In this document: positions 1 through 6,096 of the stretch, one piece after another
Numbering within the stretch: position 1 is the stretch's first letter
How the letters are laid out: the number at the start of each line of letters is the position of its first letter
Assembly: GCF_946407605.1 (NCBI RefSeq)
Contig: NZ_CAMJOS010000019.1
Span: 1-64,000, forward strand
Direction of reading: 5' to 3'
Source: an uncultured Prevotella sp.
GTDB taxonomy: Bacteria; Bacteroidota; Bacteroidia; Bacteroidales; Bacteroidaceae
DNA length: 64,000 nt
Notes under the pieces: model-generated
Databases searched by the model: none
Seen by the model: only the letters and a program-made list of their open reading frames with translations
Told to the model about the DNA's origin: nothing
Made by a program: the position numbers and the translations under genes

Positions 1-309
1 ATGCACGCCTTGCTTTATCGTAACTGGAAGACCAGAGTGAAGGGGCGCGACTGGTATGACTTCCAATGGTATGTTGCCAATCGCGTGCCGTTGAACTTTG
101 AGCATCTGCAGAAGCGCATCCGTGAGTTCAATGATGAGGACATCACAAAGGAGCGTTTTATGGAGATGCTGCACGAGAAGTTGTCAACGACCAATATGGA
201 AGCTGTGAAGCAGGATGTCAGAGGTTTCATCTTCAACCAGCGTGATATTGAAATCTGGTCGAACGACTACTTCCTGAAGTTGGCCGACATGATGGTGTTT
301 AAGGATTGA
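1..309 (+). CDS. AbiEii/AbiGii-type nucleotidyltransferase toxin, C-terminal part
   Basis: The reading frame is open from the first base of the window, so the true start lies outside; the 102 residues seen are the end of the protein. The segment KGRDWYDFQWYV (about residues 14-25) resembles the conserved C-terminal motif of the AbiEii family, the nucleotidyltransferase toxin half of type IV abortive-infection toxin-antitoxin systems. In that family an AbiEi-type antitoxin gene normally lies just upstream, which here would be off the window. The catalytic nucleotidyltransferase domain is not visible, so activity cannot be judged. No terminator with a T-run follows, but a large nested palindrome starts 16 bp after the stop codon. 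Family assignment is by motif recognition only. Confidence 0.72.
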   Translation: MHALLYRNWKTRVKGRDWYDFQWYVANRVPLNFEHLQKRIREFNDEDITKERFMEMLHEKLSTTNMEAVKQDVRGFIFNQRDIEIWSNDYFLKLADMMVFKD

Positions 310-324
310 AAAGATAATAGTGGT

Positions 325-474
325 ACTTTACGGTCGTTCCGAAGTCATCTTGCGGTGGTTCCAATGGCATCTACGACCCTTTCCGATGATACTTTAGGGG
401 GGTAAAGTATCATCGGAACATCCGCAAAGCGCCGTCGGAACAGGTGGAAGGAACGTCAGGAACGACCCTAAAGT
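325..474. repeat. nested inverted repeat (long palindromic element)
   Basis: The inner arms at 381-396 and 403-418 are a perfect 16-bp inverted repeat (TTCCGATGATACTTTA and its complement) around a GGGGGG loop. The outer arms at 325-340 and 459-474 match at 15 of 16 positions (ACTTTACGGTCGTTCC against the complement of GGAACGACCCTAAAGT). Short complements (TGCGG at 351-355, CCGCA at 422-426) lie between. No reading frame is supported here and there is no T-run for a simple terminator. It may be a decayed mobile element or a cruciform-forming site. Confidence 0.8.
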
Positions 475-734
475 GACATACCTTCGAAATAGCGACATAC
501 TGGAAATTTATCATACCTGATCCTTTCCACAATACCTTATATCAAAAAACATCCTCATCTCTCCCGTCATCTTCGGAATCACCTTTGTACAAAGGGGTTT
601 CGACACGGGAGTGATTATTTTCATCCCTCCCATATCTCTCCCATATCACTCCCGTCACCCTCATGTAGGCTTCGTGATAAGGCATGATGTAAGTGTGTCC
701 ACTGAGACTTCAATATGCTTATACTCGGAGAGTC
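475..734. other. intergenic stretch without recognised genes
   Basis: No reading frame with protein-like composition was found. The stretch has pyrimidine-rich runs (CATCCCTCCCATATCTCTCCCATATC at about 621-655 as a low-complexity tract) that are the complement type of the purine-rich tandem repeat which follows. Nothing else is supported. Confidence 0.5.
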
Positions 735-782
735 GAAGGGAGAGATGAAGGGAGAGATGAAGGGAGGGATGAAGGGAGGGAT
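735..782. repeat. 12-bp tandem repeat, four copies
   Basis: Four head-to-tail copies of GAAGGGAG(A/G)GAT begin at 735, 747, 759 and 771. A short open frame over it would read Gly-Glu-Met-Lys / Gly-Gly-Met-Lys repeats, but the frame has no other coding features and is not called as a gene. Confidence 0.85.
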
Positions 783-952
783 GGAAATGGTGAAATCCCT
801 TTATTTAAAGGGCTCAGCGTCTCTAGACGGGAGGGATGAGCAGGATTTCTTTAATCGCTCGGCTCCGCCGCTTCGCTCTGCGAAGAACCCTTGGTTGTCT
901 GTGAATAAGGCACACTTATTTCTTGATAATGCTACCTTATTCGTGCCAATTA

Positions 953-1011
953 TTCCCATACTGGGAACTATTTATTCCCACCTTGGGAACAAAATACTCC
1001 CATACTGGGAA
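953..1011. repeat. 22-bp tandem array of palindromic units, three copies
   Basis: Three units built on TTCCCA-nnn-TGGGAA begin at 953, 975 and 997, a period of exactly 22 bp. Each unit is itself a palindrome (TTCCCATACTGGGAA, TTCCCACCTTGGGAA, CTCCCATACTGGGAA). The array lies directly before the remnant of a gene 3' end at 1018. The architecture matches the 22-bp array inside menF and the 21-bp array at about 60960, although the unit sequences differ. Confidence 0.85.
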
Positions 1012-1017
1012 TAATCA

Positions 1018-1147
1018 CAAAGGAAGACCTTTTGAACCTCCGCCTCGCCAACAACGAGTCGCCTGTGGTAAAGACCATCATTTACCGCTGGGTAAAAGAA
1101 AGTCTCGTCGTCAAGATGGGTGCCAACCTCTGGCAGAAGGTTGAGTA
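1018..1147 (+). pseudogene. 3' remnant of an unidentified gene (…VKMGANLWQKVE)
   Basis: A plus-strand frame of about 43 codons reads as a plausible protein tail (for example RLANNESPVVKTIIYRWV and then VKMGANLWQKVE before TAA). It has no start codon or upstream body and is followed 8 bp later by a strong terminator, so it looks like the end of a gene whose front has been lost or replaced by the 22-bp array. Near-identical pieces of the same end occur at about 5112-5156 and, more decayed, at 3590-3617. I do not recognise the family. The composition suggests a small helix-turn-helix-like tail, but that is a guess. Confidence 0.55.
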
Positions 1148-1155
1148 ACTAAAAA

Positions 1156-1184
1156 GCCTCCCGAATCTGGGAGGCTCTTTTTTT
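1156..1184 (+). terminator. intrinsic terminator
   Basis: GCCTCCC (1156-1162) and GGGAGGC (1169-1175) form a perfect 7-bp stem with a 6-nt loop, followed by a run of eight T at about 1177-1184. It would end transcripts of the plus-strand remnant gene. It also has A residues on its left side, so it may serve the convergent minus-strand ATPase gene. Confidence 0.9.
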
Positions 1185-1207
1185 GTGATAGTACATAGTG
1201 TCAATTA

Positions 1208-2416
1208 TCAATACAATAACCCAAACATCCATAATGGAATGCGGTTTCGATGACCAACCTCAGTATTGTCTACAGCAAGATAACTATCAGCTATATCCTT
1301 TATTTGGTCAAAGTTCTTCCCTTTTCCACCAACTTCGAACAGATACTTCTTGTCAACAAGGAAATCACCAGCTTTTGGGTAACGCACATCATGGCCTTGT
1401 GATAACTGGTTACAGAAGAATGTCTCACGAAGGGTGCCAGTATCAACTTTTGGTGTAAGCGCATACATCATAGTAGGATTATTGATGTATATTTTATCTG
1501 GGCGAGACAAGTTATCTGGACTTTTCGCATTGTCACTCAACAACAGAAGCAGGCCTCCACGCTGAAGCGCATAAAGCATCTTTAATCCTTGGTTGCGATC
1601 TGTTTCTAATTCGTTGTAGAGTTCATTCATCTTGGGCAACTGTGGTACCCTCTCCGCTAGAATCATCAGCAGTTTCTTTGTTTTACGAATTGTTGACATC
1701 GTAATGTCCTCGACATTAGGATAGTCCACCTCTATCACCTGATTGACAACATTCTGTAGCCTTTGGTAATAACCATGATGAACGGTCTTATAGAAAGGAT
1801 AATAGCCCACTTCGAGATATTTCTTGAAATGCTCCAATATCTTTGTCTTGCCACACACCTCCATAGCAATGCCAACATGATCTGCAAGCAGCTGTTCAAG
1901 TGAAACTGAAGGAATCTGCAATATGCCTTCGTACCCCAAGAACTCACGTAGTGACAGACCCCGCATTTCATACATCGTCAGACGACGTGATAAATCGCCT
2001 TCGCTGCTCTCCAACTGAAGCATTGATGAGCCGGTATAAGCTACATAAAGTCCAGGATAGTCATCGCAGATATTTTTTAGTAGCGTTTGCCAGTGTTTGT
2101 AATAGTGAATCTCGTCAATAAAGAGATGGGTTCCACCATGCGTATAGTGATAGTCCACCACATCGATAATATCGTGAGAACTGAACCATAGATTGTCAAG
2201 CGACACGTATAGCACCTTGTCCAACTCTTTTCCCTTGAAAGTCTCCTTGATGTGTTGCAATAACAGAGTTGACTTACCACATCCCTTCGGACCTTTAATA
2301 CCAATCAGCGAGTCATTCCAATCTATATGGCTGTATAGATAACGGAAAAAAGACATTGGCGTAGAAGTCAACCTGCGCTGGAAAATCTTAATAAGATAAC
2401 TGATTTGTTCCTCCAT
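1208..2416 (-). CDS. AAA-type ATPase with DUF4143-like C-terminus
   Basis: A 402-residue protein. The Walker A motif GPKGCGKST lies at about residues 42-50 and a Walker B-like stretch HLFIDEIHYY at about 97-106, followed by a sensor-like TGSSML. The C-terminal part ending GDFLVDKKYLFEVGGKGK resembles the degenerate PD-(D/E)XK region (DUF4143) found in this group of stand-alone bacterial ATPases, whose biochemical role is poorly known. The gene is alone on its strand. Its promoter has a good -33/-7 pair, and two copies of a palindromic 12-mer sit in and next to that promoter, so tight regulation is likely. A second, more complete member of the family is at 52442-53887. Confidence 0.8.
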   Translation of the reverse strand: MEEQISYLIKIFQRRLTSTPMSFFRYLYSHIDWNDSLIGIKGPKGCGKSTLLLQHIKETFKGKELDKVLYVSLDNLWFSSHDIIDVVDYHYTHGGTHLFIDEIHYYKHWQTLLKNICDDYPGLYVAYTGSSMLQLESSEGDLSRRLTMYEMRGLSLREFLGYEGILQIPSVSLEQLLADHVGIAMEVCGKTKILEHFKKYLEVGYYPFYKTVHHGYYQRLQNVVNQVIEVDYPNVEDITMSTIRKTKKLLMILAERVPQLPKMNELYNELETDRNQGLKMLYALQRGGLLLLLSDNAKSPDNLSRPDKIYINNPTMMYALTPKVDTGTLRETFFCNQLSQGHDVRYPKAGDFLVDKKYLFEVGGKGKNFDQIKDIADSYLAVDNTEVGHRNRIPLWMFGLLY

Positions 2417-2443
2417 ACTTAATTAAAATATAGTTCTCGGCTG

Positions 2444-2474
2444 CAAAGATAATAAAATGTTTCCAAACATCAAA
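2444..2474 (-). promoter_or_regulatory. Bacteroidetes-type promoter of the ATPase gene
   Basis: On the minus strand TTTG (2471-2474) is followed after 19 bp by TATCTTTG (2444-2451), an exact match to the Bacteroidetes -33/-7 consensus, about 28 bp before the start codon. Confidence 0.85.
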
Positions 2475-2503
2475 ATATTATCCAATAAAATGTTTGCAAA
2501 CAC
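2451..2503. promoter_or_regulatory. two 33-bp-spaced palindromic operator candidates
   Basis: TGTTTCCAAACA (2458-2469) and TGTTTGCAAACA (2491-2502) are palindromes embedded in a longer direct repeat (AATAAAATGTTT.CAAACA) with a 33-bp period. The first lies in the spacer between the -33 and -7 boxes and the second just upstream of -33, so a protein bound to both would block the promoter. The binding protein is unknown. Confidence 0.65.
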
Positions 2504-2661
2504 TTAAAATACATGATTTCAGCTTTCTCTCGTTCCTTGTTTTAATATATCTTTCTTTATTGGTTTTAATTTTAAGTTAATATAGTTATGTAGCGGAAAA
2601 ATACAAAAACCTCAAAATTCATTTGGCCGAAAACCACAAAATTCTCAAAATCTTGCCCTGT

Positions 2662-2816
2662 TTATCTTCGCTTAAACCAGCTGAAGCCACTTGATGAGGA
2701 AGCATAGATATGGCCATCAGAGGTAGTAGCGATTAACTCGTTCCCCATATCTTGGATATCAACGCCGCGTGTTCATAAAAGCTGTCTTGAAAAGCCGTAT
2801 TCCGCTGTACAAATTC
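2662..2816 (-). pseudogene. fragments of a channel-like gene start and another gene end
   Basis: Minus-strand 2762-2816 encodes LYSGIRLFKTAFMNTRR then a stop, nearly the same as the first residues (MYSGLRLFKTAFMNTRRQ) of the channel-like gene at 3587-5002. In a neighbouring frame the next stretch (2662-2767) reads as a protein tail ending SSSSGFSWFKRR before a stop. The first fragment is in frame with the gene at 2864-3298 after its TAA. This looks like recombination debris: a second, truncated copy of the channel gene joined to an unrelated 3' end. Confidence 0.6.
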
Positions 2817-2863
2817 GTAATTTCAATATTAGACTCTTTCCCCTGCTCGATGAAAGTATCTAT

Positions 2864-3298
2864 TTACGGGTTTTGCTTCTTATAATCATCGTAACATTTA
2901 AAACAAAGCTCTCCATACTTTTGCATTTTGTCATATGCATTGGGAAGTGCTTTGTTGGGGAATGTATGAGCAATGACGGCGTGTATAGAAGTCATTGCTT
3001 TTCCCTTGTTATATGTAATCTTAATGGGAGTACAACATGCTTTTCTATCATTCTGAAAAAACGGCCATTCCTCTTTGTCGCCAAAAACAATACTTCCTGT
3101 ATATCCCGTATCATCACTATACATCCTAAACAATGTGTCGAAAAAGTCAGAACAGAAAATCACATAATTGCGCTCTTTTGAGAATATCTCATCGAACAGG
3201 GTTTCAACGTACGGAAACAGAAAATGCATTTTTTCTTTTTCAACCTTTTTAAACTCGCGCGAAGCATAGGGAATTAATTCAAGTTGCAATTTTTTCAT
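2864..3298 (-). CDS. hypothetical protein
   Basis: A 144-residue protein without signal peptide or membrane segment; I do not recognise the family. It is rich in aromatic residues and cysteines, with VIFCSDFFDTLFRMYSDD near residue 47 and a CFKCYDDY segment near the C-terminus. ATG at 3298 is chosen over an upstream TTG; it overlaps by one base (TGATG) the stop of a preceding frame, suggesting translational coupling to a short upstream reading frame. That upstream frame (3299-3386, ending KPSKQF) appears to be the +1 continuation of the small gene at 3384-3488. The C-terminus may be shortened, because sense codons continue in frame past the TAA into the channel-gene fragment. Confidence 0.6.
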   Translation of the reverse strand: MKKLQLELIPYASREFKKVEKEKMHFLFPYVETLFDEIFSKERNYVIFCSDFFDTLFRMYSDDTGYTGSIVFGDKEEWPFFQNDRKACCTPIKITYNKGKAMTSIHAVIAHTFPNKALPNAYDKMQKYGELCFKCYDDYKKQNP

Positions 3299-3383
3299 CA
3301 AAACTGTTTGCTTGGTTTCCCGAAGTAAGATGATAATTCGTTGGGAGTACCAAACAAATCCACAGACAACCGTTTAGCCGCGC

Positions 3384-3488
3384 TTATCTTGCAGTTTTTA
3401 ATTGCTCAATAAATCTAAGGAGACCACTGTTATACAGATCTTCTAAATCTTTTTTAATTCGATCGTCTAATTCAAATGTTTGTCCCAT
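3384..3488 (-). CDS. short acidic protein, possibly frameshifted
   Basis: A 34-residue frame begins at an ATG about 29 bp downstream of a TATCTTTG promoter box. It starts MGQTFELDDRIKKDLEDLYN and ends QLKTAR. Directly after its stop, another frame on the same strand continues with protein-like sequence (AAKRLSVDLFGTPNELSSYF) and ends at the TGATG junction with the next gene. A one-base frameshift near 3386 would therefore join both into a protein of about 62 residues. Whether the frameshift is real, programmed or a sequencing error cannot be told from the sequence. No family was recognised. Confidence 0.45.
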   Translation of the reverse strand: MGQTFELDDRIKKDLEDLYNSGLLRFIEQLKTAR

Positions 3489-3511
3489 AATCAGATTGTT
3501 TTAGATTTAAT

Positions 3512-3617
3512 ACGTTGCAAAGATAAAAAATAAAATTGAAAGTCGTATCATTTTGCACTATTTTTTACAATGACGACAAAAATGCTCTACCTGTCGTAAA
3601 GATCGACGCCAACCTCT
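3512..3617. repeat. direct repeat copy A (promoter-bearing, about 106 bp)
   Basis: This stretch matches 5036-5142 at most positions, with a few indels in A/T runs. On the minus strand it carries TATCTTTG (3517-3524), the likely promoter of the small gene at 3488. Its far end overlaps the last 10 codons of the channel-like gene. Confidence 0.85.
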
Positions 3618-5002
3618 TCTACTTTTCCATATCCGAAGCATGTATCCTTGAAGTCATTGACATCTTTTTCTTGTATGCCTCGACCACCATCGAGATGTTG
3701 GCTGATAATGCTGGCTATGCGATAGGCAATCAGTAGGCTTCGGCTATCGAAGTTGATGATATCGCACGAAGGCCGAACAACAAACGTATTGCAAACGATA
3801 TTCTCTTTCCTCAGACGATAGCCCAGATTGTTTTCGGTCAGGGGGAATCGCTGAGAGTGCAAATCTGACTTCAAAGCATAGTCTTTCTGTAGCATTTCGT
3901 CCAATTGACGAAGCAACTCCTGATAGGCCGTTTGTTGACGTACCGTAGAGTCACTACCATCTTTTTGGGCATCTGCGAAATGGAAATCTACGGTGTTCAT
4001 CGAGCTCTTGATATGAGCGGTGAATAGAATCACCCATGAGTCTTCGCCTGTAGCCATTTCCCTCAAGTCTTTGAGGAATGCCTCACGGTTGACATCTTTC
4101 TGGTCGAGAATTTCGATGGTTTTCTTGTCTTTTTTCTTGTCATACTCGGAGCGTGGACGCTTCTCGTAGAGCGACTCATCAGACATATTATAGAACGAAT
4201 CCTGTTCGTCAGGATCCACCTCAATGTCCTTGCTGACATAATTGAAGCCACCGAATTTGGCTAGATAGTAACAAAACCATCCCGTTCCGTTCTCTGCAAA
4301 ACTGCTGGTAGAAACGATGGTAACCTTTGACTTGCGATCAATAGCATAGCCATAGGAGCGGTTCTTGGGGAAATGTTCGACAACGAAGCTGTCTTGAGGA
4401 TGTTCCTCACCACTGATAGCCTCAGCCAAATTCTTCAGTCGGAACTCAGGATACTTCTGACAGATTTCGAAGATATCCTTCATCTCGATACCTTGCCGAA
4501 TCTGGATCCTCGAAAGGGGTATCCTTTGAGGCACGAAATTCAACTTCGCTAATTTCTCACCTCCACCGTCAGGCAGCTTATCCAGATACCCTCTCAGCGT
4601 CTTATCCACTGTACGACGGAAAGATTTACGCATACGGACTCTATATTCGTCCAATTTCTTCTCGCGCTTTTCCTCATCCATCGCATCCGTTAGTCCGGAA
4701 CCAATGAGACCGGCAGGTACGGCAAAGATGGCCACGCCCATGATACCCACAAGTGTAGCGATAAATTTGCCTATCGGAGATATCAAGGGTTCGTCGACGA
4801 CTTTTCCTGGGTCACCAAGATACTTTTCGTATGGCCAGATAAATGCATCCCAGAAGCTAAATTCGGGATCTACGCGGCTTTCTGCCAGATATAGGATTAC
4901 CGTTAGCACACAGGTTATTGCTATCAGGAAAATACCAGACACGAAGATTTGACGTCGCGTGTTCATAAACGCTGTCTTAAAAAGACGTAATCCGCTGTAC
5001 AT
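3587..5002 (-). CDS. two-helix ion-channel-like membrane protein with large cytoplasmic domain
   Basis: A 471-residue protein starting MYSGLRLFKTAFMNTRR; this ATG is used because an upstream start at 5044 would overlap the promoter box at 5042-5049. One membrane segment lies at about residues 20-40 and a second at about 78-103. The second, with SPIGKFIATLVGIMGVAIF then AVPAGLIGSGL, closely resembles the inner helix of voltage-gated-like potassium channels. The intervening pore region (FWDAFIWPYEKYLGDPG) lacks the usual TVGYG selectivity signature. The remaining roughly 350 residues are soluble and charged, with no recognised domain. The C-terminal EEVGVDLYDR is encoded inside direct repeat copy A, so the present 3' end may have been created by duplication. 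Confidence 0.7.
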   Translation of the reverse strand: MYSGLRLFKTAFMNTRRQIFVSGIFLIAITCVLTVILYLAESRVDPEFSFWDAFIWPYEKYLGDPGKVVDEPLISPIGKFIATLVGIMGVAIFAVPAGLIGSGLTDAMDEEKREKKLDEYRVRMRKSFRRTVDKTLRGYLDKLPDGGGEKLAKLNFVPQRIPLSRIQIRQGIEMKDIFEICQKYPEFRLKNLAEAISGEEHPQDSFVVEHFPKNRSYGYAIDRKSKVTIVSTSSFAENGTGWFCYYLAKFGGFNYVSKDIEVDPDEQDSFYNMSDESLYEKRPRSEYDKKKDKKTIEILDQKDVNREAFLKDLREMATGEDSWVILFTAHIKSSMNTVDFHFADAQKDGSDSTVRQQTAYQELLRQLDEMLQKDYALKSDLHSQRFPLTENNLGYRLRKENIVCNTFVVRPSCDIINFDSRSLLIAYRIASIISQHLDGGRGIQEKDVNDFKDTCFGYGKVEEVGVDLYDR

Positions 5003-5035
5003 CGTTAGGTTTTTATTCGTTATACAATTGAGGTA

Positions 5036-5142
5036 ACGTTGCAAAGATAAAAAAATAAAATGAAAGTCGTATCATTTTGCACTATTTTTTTACAACAACG
5101 ACAAAAATATCCTGCATATCGTGAAGATTGGCGCCAACCTCT
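5036..5142. repeat. direct repeat copy B (promoter-bearing, about 107 bp)
   Basis: This is the partner of 3512-3617. It contains the minus-strand TATCTTTG of the channel-like gene and, reading on the plus strand, the start of a second copy of the GANLWQKVE gene remnant. The two copies flank the channel gene like long terminal repeats, in direct orientation. Confidence 0.85.
5042..5049 (-). promoter_or_regulatory. promoter -7 box of the channel-like gene
   Basis: TATCTTTG on the minus strand lies 40 bp before the ATG at 5002. No clear -33 TTTG is seen at the right distance. Confidence 0.65.
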
Positions 5143-5156
5143 GGCAAAAGGTTGAG
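5112..5156 (+). pseudogene. second copy of the GANLWQKVE gene remnant
   Basis: Plus-strand codons read LHIVKIGANLWQKVE, matching the tail at 1100-1144 but without its stop codon. Nothing of the gene body precedes it. It is part of direct repeat copy B. Confidence 0.6.
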
Positions 5157-5199
5157 TCAAAATATTTGAAATCATCAAACAGAAATGAAAAAATAATTG

Positions 5200-5207
5200 T
5201 ATCTTTG
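5200..5207 (+). promoter_or_regulatory. promoter -7 box of the endonuclease gene
   Basis: TATCTTTG ends only 4 bp before the ATG at 5212. As Bacteroidetes transcripts usually begin several bases after this box, the mRNA would be leaderless or nearly so. No clear -33 box is present. Confidence 0.6.
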
Positions 5208-5211
5208 CACC

Positions 5212-6000
5212 ATGAACTATAATTATTATAAACTTTCTTTATCATTGTTTGCTCTCTTTGCATCAATGATTGTGTATGGAGGCGAATACTCAGTACAAGA
5301 CTCTATACAACAGAAAGAGCGTATAGAGACTCCTCTTCCCAAAAGGCATTCTTCGGAACAGATACTATATCGCAAAGGCTATACCGTATCCTACAATAAA
5401 GATTATAAAATTCCCAATTGGGTGGCTTGGCATTTGACAGCAGAACACGCTACAGGTTCCATTCCTCGTCCAGGTAATGCTTGGCATGAGGATGAAGAAG
5501 TGCCTGAACCTCGTGCGACTCTTATTGACTATCGTGGCAGAGGATGGAGCCGAGGCCATATGTGTCCTGCTGGTGATAACAAGTGGGATAATGATGCCAT
5601 GTATGAATCATTTCTATTTACTAACTGTTGTCCGCAGAATGCTAATCTGAATAGTGGCGACTGGAACCAAATAGAGATGGCATGCAGGCGATGGGCAGAA
5701 AAGTATGGAGATATCTATATAGTCTGTGGCCCCATATTATATAACAAGGTGCACGAAACGATTGGCCCTAACAAGGTGGTAGTTCCAGAAGCGTTCTTTA
5801 AGGTTGTGGTTTGTCTAAATGGCACTCCCAAAGGGATTGGTTTTATCCGAAAGAATACAGATCCCGCCAAACGCAACGACCTTTACGTCAATACCATTAG
5901 TGAGGTTGAACGCATTACAGGAATAACGTTCTTTCCACTCCTCCCCAAAGATATTTCCAAATCTGTCAAATCTAAGGCTGATTTGAAAGATTGGGAATAG
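5212..6000 (+). CDS. secreted DNA/RNA non-specific endonuclease
   Basis: A 262-residue protein with an N-terminal signal sequence (hydrophobic residues about 7-24). It belongs to the beta-beta-alpha-metal NUC1 endonucleases: the catalytic stretch GWSRGHMCPAGD at about residues 115-126 holds the family's RGH histidine, and the metal-binding asparagine is expected in NCCPQNANLN about 20 residues later. These enzymes cut single- and double-stranded nucleic acids. Export suggests extracellular or periplasmic nucleic-acid scavenging, or degradation of foreign DNA. ATG 5212 is preferred over the upstream TTG because it gives an intact signal peptide. The gene stands alone and ends at a hairpin shared with the convergent rny operon. 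Confidence 0.88.
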   Translation: MNYNYYKLSLSLFALFASMIVYGGEYSVQDSIQQKERIETPLPKRHSSEQILYRKGYTVSYNKDYKIPNWVAWHLTAEHATGSIPRPGNAWHEDEEVPEPRATLIDYRGRGWSRGHMCPAGDNKWDNDAMYESFLFTNCCPQNANLNSGDWNQIEMACRRWAEKYGDIYIVCGPILYNKVHETIGPNKVVVPEAFFKVVVCLNGTPKGIGFIRKNTDPAKRNDLYVNTISEVERITGITFFPLLPKDISKSVKSKADLKDWE

Positions 6001-6036
6001 TATCTTTATCATCTTTAGTGCTTCATCACCAAACAA

Positions 6037-6072
6037 ACAGCCCGCCGAGCTATTAGCAGTTCGACGGGCTGT
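6037..6072. terminator. hairpin between convergent genes
   Basis: ACAGCCCG (6037-6044) pairs with CGGGCTGT (6065-6072). On the minus strand it is followed by TTTGTTTGG, so it probably ends either the rny operon or the endonuclease transcript. Confidence 0.65.
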
Positions 6073-6096
6073 GATATTTGAAAAACTAAATTTCGA

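Noticed and set aside
715..1014. Plus-strand frame of 99 codons over the 12-bp and 22-bp repeats
   Set aside because: It consists mostly of repeat translation, has no protein-like composition beyond that, and has no promoter at a sensible distance.
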